DNA of 64,000 nt. Origin: Serratia plymuthica NBRC 102599. GTDB lineage: Bacteria > Pseudomonadota > Gammaproteobacteria > Enterobacterales > Enterobacteriaceae. Where the stretch lies: positions 1-64,000 of the forward strand of contig NZ_BCTU01000025.1 in assembly GCF_001590925.1 (NCBI RefSeq), written 5' to 3'. The notes under the pieces were generated by a model that was not told where the DNA came from, did no database searches, and saw nothing but the letters and a program-made list of their open reading frames with translations. Each line of letters opens with the position of its first letter. Position 1 is the first letter of the stretch. A program made the position numbers and the translations under genes. This document shows positions 43,249 through 50,829 of this stretch, in pieces.

Positions 43249-43922
43249 TGAGAGTGATAATCTTTGGTGCCAGCGGTATGGTCGGCCAGGGTGCGTTGCG
43301 CGAATGCCTGCTCGACCCGCAGGTCACAGAAGTGCTCAGCGTCGGCCGCAGCCCGCTGACGCAAAGCCACGCCAAACTCAGGCAGTTGACGACGTCCGCC
43401 CTCAACGACCTGTCGGCGCTGGAACCGCAGTTCGCCGGCTATGACGCCTGTTTGTTTTGCCTCGGTATCTCGTCTTTCGGCATGAGCGAAGCCGACTATC
43501 GCGCGGTGACCTACGATCTGACGCTGGCCGCCGCCCGTCCACTGGCGCGGCTGAACCCGGCCATGACTTTTATCTACGTTTCCGGCGCCGGAACCGACAG
43601 CAGCGAACAGGGCCGCAGCATGTGGGCCAGGGTCAAGGGGGCGACCGAAAACGCCCTGCTGGCGCTGCCGTTCCGTGCGGTGATGTTCCGCCCTGGCGCT
43701 ATCATTCCGCTACACGGCATCCGTTCCAAAACACGTGCTTATCATTTGCTGTATACGCTATTTAAACCGCTGTGGCTGGGTGCCTTGCGGCTCTTCCCCA
43801 AGCAGGTCACCACGACCGAAAGGATCGGGCTGGCGATGCTGGCGGTTGCGAGGCATACGACGCCGCTGCTAATCATCGAACCGGCAGAGATTAACCGGTT
43901 GGCGCTGCCATCGGCGGTATGA
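43245..43922 (+). CDS. NAD(P)-binding epimerase-like protein
   Basis: A 225-residue Rossmann protein of the extended-SDR/NmrA type (MRVIIFGASGMVGQGALRECL; FIYVSGAGTDSSEQGRSMWARVKGATENALLALP, with a YVS-near motif and the K in RVKGATE). GGAGAACAG precedes overlapping ATGATG with the AraC stop. It is probably a redox or sensor protein; the substrate is not known. Confidence 0.78.
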   Translation: MMRVIIFGASGMVGQGALRECLLDPQVTEVLSVGRSPLTQSHAKLRQLTTSALNDLSALEPQFAGYDACLFCLGISSFGMSEADYRAVTYDLTLAAARPLARLNPAMTFIYVSGAGTDSSEQGRSMWARVKGATENALLALPFRAVMFRPGAIIPLHGIRSKTRAYHLLYTLFKPLWLGALRLFPKQVTTTERIGLAMLAVARHTTPLLIIEPAEINRLALPSAV

Positions 43923-43994
43923 TTCTGCTATGTTAAAGCCGCGCGTGCGGGCTGTTTGCCCGCGCTTTCGCCCCTGTGACAGAAGACAGAGATC

Positions 43995-44495
43995 ATGCCG
44001 TCAAAGATTTTATTCAGCGCCTGCCTGGCCGGTTTTAAAGTTCGCTATAACGGCTCCGACAAACCGCTGGTCAACGCGACCCTGCAACGCTGGCAGCGCG
44101 AAGGCCGCCTGGTGGTTTGCTGCCCGGAGTTGGCCGCCGGTTTTTCCACCCCGCGCCCCAACGCAGAAATTACCCCGGCCGCCAATGGCGCCACCGTGCT
44201 CGCCCAGCAGGCGCGGGTGATGGAGGCCGGCGGCAACGACGTCACCGACAGCTATCTGCTTGGTGCCCATCTGGCGCTGGAAACCGCACGGCGGCACGAC
44301 TGCCGTTTTGCGCTGCTCACCGACGGCAGCCCGTCCTGCGGCAGCCAGTTCATCTACGACGGTTCGTTCAGCGGCCAGACCAAACCCGGCAGCGGCGTTA
44401 CCGCCGAATTGCTGCGCCGGCATGGCATTGAAGTGTTTTCCGATCGCCAGCTCGCGGCGCTGATCGCCCGGGTTGAGACGGTGGAGCAGACCTAG
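43995..44495 (+). CDS. DUF523 family protein
   Basis: A 166-residue protein with the DUF523 signature: ILFSACLAGFKVRYNG at the start, VVCCPELAAGFSTPRP and DGSPSCGSQFIYDGSFSG in the middle. The conserved cysteines suggest metal or cluster binding, but the family function is unknown. The 3' end overlaps the convergent Nudix gene by four bases. Confidence 0.82.
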   Translation: MPSKILFSACLAGFKVRYNGSDKPLVNATLQRWQREGRLVVCCPELAAGFSTPRPNAEITPAANGATVLAQQARVMEAGGNDVTDSYLLGAHLALETARRHDCRFALLTDGSPSCGSQFIYDGSFSGQTKPGSGVTAELLRRHGIEVFSDRQLAALIARVETVEQT

Positions 44496-44908
44496 CGGCG
44501 CAGATACGCCGCCAGCCGCTGCTGCAGGTGCGAAATGCCCTGCGGATGGTCGATAAAGCGGTCGATGACCATCATCTGCCAGCATTGCCCCTCATCGCCA
44601 AAGCGGATGGCGGCAATTTGCGCCTGCGTGATTTCGCCCACCATAAACCAGGTGGGCGGATAGCCGGCCAGAATGCCGTCATAGCGCTGTTGCCAGTTCA
44701 CCTGCCGAGCGGCAATGCGCAGGCCAAATTCCTCGAAGGTTTCCCGTTGCACGCATTGCAGCGGCGTTTCATCGCCCTCACGCCCGCCGCCGGGCAGATC
44801 CCAGCAGCCGGGCCAGGGGATACCGGTTTTGTCATCACGCCGATAGGTCAGCAGGCTATCGCCGCACAGCAGCGCGATTTTGGCGCCGCCGAAGCTGTTG
44901 TTCTCCAT
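44492..44908 (-). CDS. Nudix hydrolase
   Basis: A 138-residue Nudix protein. The catalytic box reads GGGREGDETPLQCVQRETFEEFGL (residues about 42-65), with REtfEE as the metal-binding part. It hydrolyses a nucleoside diphosphate linked to another group; no clear subfamily. Convergent with the DUF523 gene, and divergent from sseA across about 100 bases. Confidence 0.87.
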   Translation of the reverse strand: MENNSFGGAKIALLCGDSLLTYRRDDKTGIPWPGCWDLPGGGREGDETPLQCVQRETFEEFGLRIAARQVNWQQRYDGILAGYPPTWFMVGEITQAQIAAIRFGDEGQCWQMMVIDRFIDHPQGISHLQQRLAAYLRR

Positions 44909-45010
44909 TAGGCCTCATGATTCTCCGCCCGTTTGCCAATCATCTTACCTCATCCTCCTGCCCGCTGGTGTATAGTGAAAATCCGTTTTCACAACAGGCG
45001 AACAATAGCG

Positions 45011-45856
45011 ATGAACTCTCCGTTTCTGGTTACTCCACAATGGCTTGCGCAGCATATCAACGATGAAGATCTGGTGGTGGTTGATGTCAGGATGTCCCCG
45101 GTCGGCCTGGTGCCGAAAAAGGATATGATCGCCGAGTTTGAACGCGGCCATATCCCGGGTGCGGTGTACTTTGATATCGACGACGTAGCCGACAAAAACA
45201 CCGCCCTGCCGCACATGTTGCCGACGGCGGAAGCATTCAGCGCGGCGGCAGGCAAGCTGGGCATCAACGATAAGCACACCATCGTGTTTTATGACGAGGG
45301 CAATCAGTTTTCCGCACCGCGCGGCTGGTGGACCTTCCGTAACTTTGGCGCGCAGCAGGTTTACGTGCTGGACGAAGGCCTGAACGGCTGGAGCGCATTG
45401 GGCCAGGCACTGGAAACAGGCCCGGCACAGCCTGAACCTCAAACTTTTAACGCCCGCTTCAACGCCGACGCAGTCGTGAATATGCAACAGGTGGAGCAGG
45501 CGCTGAACACGGAAGTACAGATTTTGGACGCCCGCGCCGCGCCGCGTTTTTACGCCCAAGCGCCAGAACCGCGCCCAGGGCTGCATCGCGGCCATATCCC
45601 CGGCAGCATCAATATTCCTTACGGCGAACTGCTGGAAAACGGCCACTTCAAATCGCTGGACGCGCTGAAGAAAACCTTCAGCGATAAAGGGGTGGACATC
45701 AACGGGCCGATCGTCACCAGCTGCGGCTCCGGCGTCACCGCCGCGGTGCTGGCGTTTGGCCTGCTGTCGCTCGATGCCCCGCAGGTGAAGCTGTATGACG
45801 GCGCCTGGACCGAATGGGGTGCGCTGAGCGGCAATCAACCGATCGAACAGGACTAG
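45011..45856 (+). CDS. sseA: 3-mercaptopyruvate sulfurtransferase SseA
   Basis: A 281-residue protein with two rhodanese domains. The N-terminal inactive domain has RGHIPGAVYFDIDDVAD; the C-terminal active loop reads CGSGVTAAVL with Cys near residue 238, which fits mercaptopyruvate specificity rather than thiosulfate. It transfers sulfur from 3-mercaptopyruvate to cyanide or thiol acceptors. The length equals that of E. coli SseA. Start at 45011 with a weak AACAATAGC upstream; the frame is open further but without homology. Confidence 0.85.
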   Translation: MNSPFLVTPQWLAQHINDEDLVVVDVRMSPVGLVPKKDMIAEFERGHIPGAVYFDIDDVADKNTALPHMLPTAEAFSAAAGKLGINDKHTIVFYDEGNQFSAPRGWWTFRNFGAQQVYVLDEGLNGWSALGQALETGPAQPEPQTFNARFNADAVVNMQQVEQALNTEVQILDARAAPRFYAQAPEPRPGLHRGHIPGSINIPYGELLENGHFKSLDALKKTFSDKGVDINGPIVTSCGSGVTAAVLAFGLLSLDAPQVKLYDGAWTEWGALSGNQPIEQD

Positions 45857-46749
45857 CCGTCGATCCGTTCGGCCACGATCTGCGCCAGCCGCCCAATAGC
45901 CGCAGAGGGGTTTTCTTCGGCGCGGTGCAATACCACGCCGATGTGACTGAGCGCCGGCAAAGCGCCGGGTGCCAGACGGAGTAATCCCGAAGGTAGCCCG
46001 GCGTCGGTACGTACGGTGACCCCCAGCCCAGCGCTGACCGCCGCCCAGACGCCGTTCAGGCTGCGGCTGGTGAAGGCGATACGCCACGCGATACCGGCGC
46101 GATCCAGCGCGTTGGTGGCCGCACTGCGCATCAGGCAGGGGGCATCGAACATCACCAGCGGCAAGGGTTCATCGCCGCCCTGCCACTGGCTCAGATCAAA
46201 GTTCGGCGAGGCGATCCAGTGCATCTTGCGCTGGCCTAAATCCTGCTGAAACGGCGTGCTGATGCCGCCGTCCCACGCCAGTGACAAATCCAGTTGCCCT
46301 TTCAGCACCCAGTCAATCAATTCGGCGTTGCGGGCAATACGCGCCTCTATGCGCACCTTCGGATGGGCACGAGCAAAACTACCCAACACCTGGGGCAAAA
46401 AGGTTTCACCGAAGTCTTCCTGCAACCCAAGCCGCACGGTTCCTTGCAAATCCAGCCCGCGCACCGCAGCGGCAGCCTCGTCGTTCAGTTCCAGCAGCCG
46501 ACGGGCGTAGCCCAACAGCGTTTCACCGGCCTCGGTCATCACCATACCCCGCCCGGATTTTCGCAAGATCGGCGCGCCGATCTGCTGCTCCAGTTTTTTC
46601 AGGTGTGCGCTAACCGCCGAGGTCGATCGCCCCAGCCGTTCCGCCGCCCTGGCGAAACTGCCCAGCTCAATGCCGGTAACGTAACTGCGCAGATCGTCGA
46701 GATCGAAGGTGACTCGCCCCATGCTGACCATCCCGTTTTCAAGAACCAT
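45853..46749 (-). CDS. LysR-family transcriptional regulator
   Basis: A 298-residue LysR protein with helix-turn-helix TGIELGSFARAAERLGRSTSAVSAHLKKLEQQIGAPIL near residues 20-60 and a binding-protein-like effector domain. Three methionines (46749, 46731, 46722) are possible starts, none with a good ribosome site; MGRVTFDLDDL at 46722 best fits the family's usual beginning. It is divergent from the DUF4865 gene and its 3' end overlaps sseA by four bases. The DUF4865 gene is its likely target. Confidence 0.84.
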   Translation of the reverse strand: MVLENGMVSMGRVTFDLDDLRSYVTGIELGSFARAAERLGRSTSAVSAHLKKLEQQIGAPILRKSGRGMVMTEAGETLLGYARRLLELNDEAAAAVRGLDLQGTVRLGLQEDFGETFLPQVLGSFARAHPKVRIEARIARNAELIDWVLKGQLDLSLAWDGGISTPFQQDLGQRKMHWIASPNFDLSQWQGGDEPLPLVMFDAPCLMRSAATNALDRAGIAWRIAFTSRSLNGVWAAVSAGLGVTVRTDAGLPSGLLRLAPGALPALSHIGVVLHRAEENPSAAIGRLAQIVAERIDG

Positions 46750-46827
46750 TAATCAAAATAATGCCGATTTTACTGATAAAGATGGCGTGTCATGCTCGCC
46801 GGGTCAATGCCTTTCAGGAGAATCATC

Positions 46828-47397
46828 ATGCTTGCCATGCAATACAACTTCGCTCTGCCCGCCGATTACGATATGGCGATTATCCGCGACCGCATCGGCC
46901 GTTTTGGCCACCTGCTGGATAACTGCCCGCAGTTATTGATTAAAGCCTATCTCTATGCACAGAAAGGTGAGCACAGCGGCGAAAATCTCTATGCGCCGTT
47001 TTATCTGTGGAACAGCAGCGCCGGCATGAGCGATTTTCTGACCGGCGACGGCTTCAGGGGCGTAAGCCAGGCCTTTGGCTGGCCGCAGGTGACTCACTGG
47101 TTGCCGTGGCTGGCACATTTTGACCGCCAAAGGCTCGCCGAAGCCACCTGCGCCACGCGCCAAACGCTGCCGATTGCGCCTTACAGCGATCTGGCTGCGT
47201 TGCGCCGCCAGCAGCTGGCCGATCCCGCCGCCCTGGCCAGTATAGTGGCGTTTGATCCCGCTGCCTGGCAGCTGGTGCGGCTGCATCTGTGGCGGGAACT
47301 GCCGCCGGCGCGGGAACCCGGCACCCAATGCTACCGGGTTGGCCACCTTTCCGCCCCCTTTGACCACACAGCACCGCGGGTTGACAGTCAGACTTGA
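46828..47397 (+). CDS. DUF4865 family protein
   Basis: A 189-residue protein starting MLAMQYNFALPADYDMAIIRDRI, with APFYLWNSSAGMSDFLTGDGF and the FGWPQVTHWLPW region, which identify DUF4865. Its function is unknown; the fold is thought to be of the ferredoxin-like/ABM sort. CAGGAGAATCATC precedes the ATG at 46828. Divergent from a LysR gene. A Fur box overlaps its stop codon and serves the next gene. Confidence 0.82.
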   Translation: MLAMQYNFALPADYDMAIIRDRIGRFGHLLDNCPQLLIKAYLYAQKGEHSGENLYAPFYLWNSSAGMSDFLTGDGFRGVSQAFGWPQVTHWLPWLAHFDRQRLAEATCATRQTLPIAPYSDLAALRRQQLADPAALASIVAFDPAAWQLVRLHLWRELPPAREPGTQCYRVGHLSAPFDHTAPRVDSQT

Positions 47398-47414
47398 TAT
47401 TGATAATCATTATC
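47396..47414 (+). promoter_or_regulatory. Fur box
   Basis: The 19-base sequence GATATTGATAATCATTATC matches the Fur consensus GATAATGATAATCATTATC at 18 of 19 positions. It lies 56 bases before the flavin monooxygenase ATG, right at the DUF4865 stop codon, so the monooxygenase is probably repressed by Fur when iron is ample. Confidence 0.85.
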
Positions 47415-47469
47415 AAATAAAGTCATTCAATCAGGATCCGCAGGATGCGGATCGTCAGGGCCAACCGCT

Positions 47470-48687
47470 ATGTCACAGTCGCCTATCACACCTTACGCCA
47501 CCTCTTGCTGCATTGTCGGTGGTGGCCCCGCCGGGCTGATGCTCGGCTACCTGCTGGCGCGGGCGGGGATTAACGTAACGGTGCTGGAAAAACACGCCGA
47601 TTTCCTGCGAGATTTTCGCGGCGATACTCTTCACCCTTCCACGCTGGAAATCATGCATCAGCTTGGCCTGCTCGATGAGCTGCTGGCGTTGCCGCACCAA
47701 CGCGCGGAGACGCTGCAGGCCGAGATCGCCGGTCGCGATATCACGCTGGCAAACTTCACCCGGCTACCGACGCGCTGCAAATTTATCACGTTCATGCCGC
47801 AGTGGGAGTTTCTCAATTTTCTGGCGGAAAAGGCGGCGGCCTTTCCTGAATTCACGCTGATCAAATCGGCGCAGGCGCACCGGTTGCTGTACGATCGCGG
47901 TCAGGTATGCGGCGTGCTGGCGGATACCCCCGAAGGCCCGATCCGCGTGCGCTGCCAGTTGGTGGTCGGTACCGACGGGCGCAACTCGGTGGTGCGCGAA
48001 CAAGCGGCGCTCGGCAGCCGCGCGTTTGGCTCGCCGCGCGATGTGCTGTGGCTGAAGCTCGATAAAAAACCCGGCGATCCAGCCTGGTCCATGGGCCACA
48101 CCGGCCCGAAGCAGAACTTCATCATGATCGACCGGGGCGAATATTGGCAGTGCGGATATTCCATCGATAAAGGCAGTTTCGAGGCAATTCAGCAAGACGG
48201 CCTGGAGAGGTTTTTGCTGCACATCGCCGAAGTGGCGCCGTTTCAGGACGATCGCCTGCAGGACATCCAAAGCTGGCAACAGGTAAAGCTACTGAGCATT
48301 CGCATCGACAGGCTCGACAGCTGGGCCAAACCCGGCGTGCTGTGCATCGGTGACGCCGCACACGCCATGTCGCCGATTGGCGGTGTCGGGGTGAATCTGG
48401 CGATTCAGGATGCGGTCGCCACCGCCAACAGCATCATTCCTCCGCTGCGCAGCCACAGCCTGCAACTGAAACACCTGCAGCAGGTACAGCGCCGGCGCAA
48501 TTTCCCCACCAAAGCCACCCAATTCCTGCAGATCAAGATGAGCCAACGCAGGCCGAAAAAACGCCGCACCGGCGGCAGTTCCAGCCTGATGACCCGCGTC
48601 GGCAACAGCCGCTGGCTGCCGCACCTGTTCGGCCGTATTATCGGGCTGGGGTTCCGCCGGGAAACGCCGAAGCATCTTGACGGGTGA
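47470..48687 (+). CDS. FAD-dependent monooxygenase (UbiH/PHBH-like)
   Basis: A 405-residue flavoprotein with the FAD loop CCIVGGGPAGLMLGYLLARAG (residues 13-33), the DG motif (VVGTDGRNSVVR near residue 170) and the GD motif CIGDAAHAMSPIGGVGVNLAIQDA near residue 297. It hydroxylates a small aromatic or related compound using NAD(P)H and oxygen; no N-terminal export signal. A Fur box sits upstream. The iron link suggests action on a siderophore or on an iron-dependent metabolite; this is inference. Confidence 0.87.
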   Translation: MSQSPITPYATSCCIVGGGPAGLMLGYLLARAGINVTVLEKHADFLRDFRGDTLHPSTLEIMHQLGLLDELLALPHQRAETLQAEIAGRDITLANFTRLPTRCKFITFMPQWEFLNFLAEKAAAFPEFTLIKSAQAHRLLYDRGQVCGVLADTPEGPIRVRCQLVVGTDGRNSVVREQAALGSRAFGSPRDVLWLKLDKKPGDPAWSMGHTGPKQNFIMIDRGEYWQCGYSIDKGSFEAIQQDGLERFLLHIAEVAPFQDDRLQDIQSWQQVKLLSIRIDRLDSWAKPGVLCIGDAAHAMSPIGGVGVNLAIQDAVATANSIIPPLRSHSLQLKHLQQVQRRRNFPTKATQFLQIKMSQRRPKKRRTGGSSSLMTRVGNSRWLPHLFGRIIGLGFRRETPKHLDG

Positions 48688-48777
48688 ATCACTACTGCGG
48701 GCTGGAAACTTGACAAAAATGGACGACAGAAGGCATTACTCTACAGATCCGGTAGGCTGTGCAAAGTCTGCGTTAAA

Positions 48778-49416
48778 TCACTCCTCTTCCAGGAGGGTAA
48801 TCCCCATTTGATCCGCCAGTTGCAGGAGATGTATTACCACTTTTCTATCCGTTACAGGCAGGGTTTCCCCCACAATAGAGAATGCATTTTCGCTCAAGCG
48901 ATCGCCAAAAAACACGTATGCATTGCCAGGATGCTGTTTTGATGGCCAGACCAGCCCCTGAACTTCTTTATACTGTTTGTGAATAGCCTCAGCCCATTGA
49001 CGGGTAACGCCATACTGTGCAGCATCGCAATGGGTTACCTTTTTTGATGCCCGCATCTTGGCTAAACCGGGTTGATCCAGTTCGGCCAATTCCAATGCCT
49101 TATTGACCACCAGTTCGGTGTGAACCAGCCCTGCAAGCCGTGCAGTAGCGAACTCAACTTTTACTTGAGAAAAATCAACATCGTGTAACGGGACTTCACA
49201 AAAGGCTACCTTGGTGCTGTCACCGGCATAAGCCGTGGCAATGACTCGGCTGTCCTCATTAACTATCGGGCTGAATCGCGCGTCTCCTTGTCTGCTGGCA
49301 TTAAAGGCGTCACCGGCATATTTTTCCCTATGAATACGATAAAGCGGCGTCCCTGCCTCTAAAATACGCTTATTGATATTGATCTTTGCAGCCGGTGGCA
49401 CCAAATCATCAGCCAT
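48778..49416 (-). CDS. RES-domain toxin of a type II toxin-antitoxin pair
   Basis: A 212-residue RES protein (named for conserved Arg, Glu and Ser): LYRIHREKYAGDAFN, DARFSPI and YAGDSTKVAFCEVPLHDVD in the first half, and QGLVWPSKQHPGNAYVFFGDR near residue 165. RES toxins act on NAD+ in the cytosol. It overlaps the antitoxin-like gene upstream by eight bases, so the two are translated together. I chose MADDLVPP at 49416 (GGAGGGG upstream) since the frame beyond lies within the antitoxin. GC content is lower than the neighbours, a sign of transfer. Confidence 0.8.
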   Translation of the reverse strand: MADDLVPPAAKININKRILEAGTPLYRIHREKYAGDAFNASRQGDARFSPIVNEDSRVIATAYAGDSTKVAFCEVPLHDVDFSQVKVEFATARLAGLVHTELVVNKALELAELDQPGLAKMRASKKVTHCDAAQYGVTRQWAEAIHKQYKEVQGLVWPSKQHPGNAYVFFGDRLSENAFSIVGETLPVTDRKVVIHLLQLADQMGITLLEEE

Positions 49417-50176
49417 GCTGTGCCCCCTCCTTCTCTTTACGAGCAGCATGCAAAACGGCAGCGGGATCTTTCTGCAAGAGTTCTTTAGGTTTTTTCCCGT
49501 CAAGCCAGCCGTTTGCCGTCCCCATCCAACTTGCCATTGACCATGGGCTTTTTGTTCCCTCAAAAATGCTCAATATCTCTTTAAGGACTTTTAGCGGCTG
49601 ATAAGCCTCATCAAGAGCGTAAGCAGGATAACGATCATGGCCCTCAACGTTGATCGCGAAAATTTTTCCGCGCTGCTTCCACCCGTTCGGGCCGGCACTG
49701 CGATTACGGTTGCTGAACCCGGCCTTATCGGAAAGATCGGATGAGGTCAGCCAGGTGGAATCTGCCAGTATGTACTGACGAAGATCCTGTTTTCTGACTT
49801 CATTTCTGCCACGGAATGCTTCAAAACCATCAAAAATACTGGCTTTTGATCCTCCACCAATAGGAGACGTCTCAACAGGCTCTTCTGCTACTGGCCGTTT
49901 CATCCCCACCTCCCTAGCAATCTCCAACATTTGCATTGCCGCGCGGGGATCCAGGGTAGGGTCGTTTACAATGGCTACTAATTTTTCCCGCAACGCCGCA
50001 TTCCTGGCAGTATCCTTATCACCGCGTTTTGCTTTATTGTTCCCGGCATCGACTTCAATAACCAAATACCGAGTCGTGTGCTTACCCGGTTTAAGATGCT
50101 GTAACTGATCGGCAGTCAGCATTTGCATTGAAATGCCATAGCCTGAACGGCGATGAGTCTGTTCTTTAGTCGTCAT
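49409..50176 (-). CDS. Xre/MbcA-like antitoxin, long form, partner of RES
   Basis: A 255-residue protein upstream of and overlapping the RES gene. The C-terminal 60 residues (SPWSMASWMGTANGWLDGKKPKELLQKDPAAVLHAAR) match the Xre/MbcA/ParS toxin-binding domain (DUF2384-like). The N-terminal 190 residues include a helix-turn-helix-like stretch (LTSSDLSDKAGFSNRNRSAGPNGWKQRGKIFAI). The usual antitoxin of this group is near 150 residues, so it carries an extra N-terminal region. GGAGGCAGT precedes the ATG at 50176. Autoregulation through the upstream repeats is likely. Confidence 0.75.
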   Translation of the reverse strand: MTTKEQTHRRSGYGISMQMLTADQLQHLKPGKHTTRYLVIEVDAGNNKAKRGDKDTARNAALREKLVAIVNDPTLDPRAAMQMLEIAREVGMKRPVAEEPVETSPIGGGSKASIFDGFEAFRGRNEVRKQDLRQYILADSTWLTSSDLSDKAGFSNRNRSAGPNGWKQRGKIFAINVEGHDRYPAYALDEAYQPLKVLKEILSIFEGTKSPWSMASWMGTANGWLDGKKPKELLQKDPAAVLHAARKEKEGAQHG

Positions 50177-50193
50177 ACTGCCTCCATATACAG

Positions 50194-50213
50194 ATATTGA
50201 GTATATTGAGTAT
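50194..50213. promoter_or_regulatory. Tandem ATATTGAGTAT repeats, probable antitoxin operator
   Basis: ATATTGAGTAT occurs twice (50194-50204 and 50203-50213) with a 9-base period, 18 bases before the antitoxin start. Such close repeats often bind a toxin-antitoxin complex. Confidence 0.6.
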
Positions 50214-50294
50214 ATCTCGTATGGAATTGAGTGTCTAAATTTTCACCACCAACCTATCGCCAGTATTCTGGCCATAACCCACAATGAGGCCCCT

Positions 50295-50807
50295 ATGTTC
50301 ACTATCCGCCAGGCTTTGATCGGTGATTTATTGCTGGTTCGCGATGTCGGCATTCGTACCTATCAGGCGCATTTCGGCGAACTTTGGCACTATAAAGAAG
50401 AAATGGACGCTTTCTTGGCGCAGGATTTTGCGGTTGAGGCGTTAGAAAAAACGCTGCAGGATCCGGAAGTTTGCTGGCTGCTGGGTTATGAAGGCGAGGA
50501 TCTGGTGGGCTATGCGCGGCTGAATTTCAACAGCCTGCTGGCGCCGACGCAAACCACCGGTGCAGAGCTGCAGAAAATCTATTTTCTGCCGGAATACGCC
50601 GGCCGGGGTTACGGCCAACTTTTCTTTGAGCAGGTACAGCAACGGGCTGTAGAAAGGCAACAACCCATGCTGTGGCTGGAGGTGTTGCAACGCAATACCA
50701 GCGCCCAGCGTTTTTATCAGCGCCAGGGGCTGAGCCTTTGCGGCGAGACCTGCTACACCAGCGCGCAAGGTTCCATCGGCATCTGGTATATGAACAAAGC
50801 GCTGTAA
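50295..50807 (+). CDS. GNAT N-acetyltransferase
   Basis: A 170-residue acetyltransferase with the acetyl-CoA loop LQKIYFLPEYAGRGYGQLFFEQVQQRA (residues about 95-120) and LEVLQRNTSAQRFYQRQGL. The gene stands between the toxin-antitoxin pair and the convergent phosphatase gene (23 bases between stops). The substrate is unknown. Confidence 0.83.
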   Translation: MFTIRQALIGDLLLVRDVGIRTYQAHFGELWHYKEEMDAFLAQDFAVEALEKTLQDPEVCWLLGYEGEDLVGYARLNFNSLLAPTQTTGAELQKIYFLPEYAGRGYGQLFFEQVQQRAVERQQPMLWLEVLQRNTSAQRFYQRQGLSLCGETCYTSAQGSIGIWYMNKAL

Positions 50808-50829
50808 ACACAGCGCTTGCCCCGCCCTA

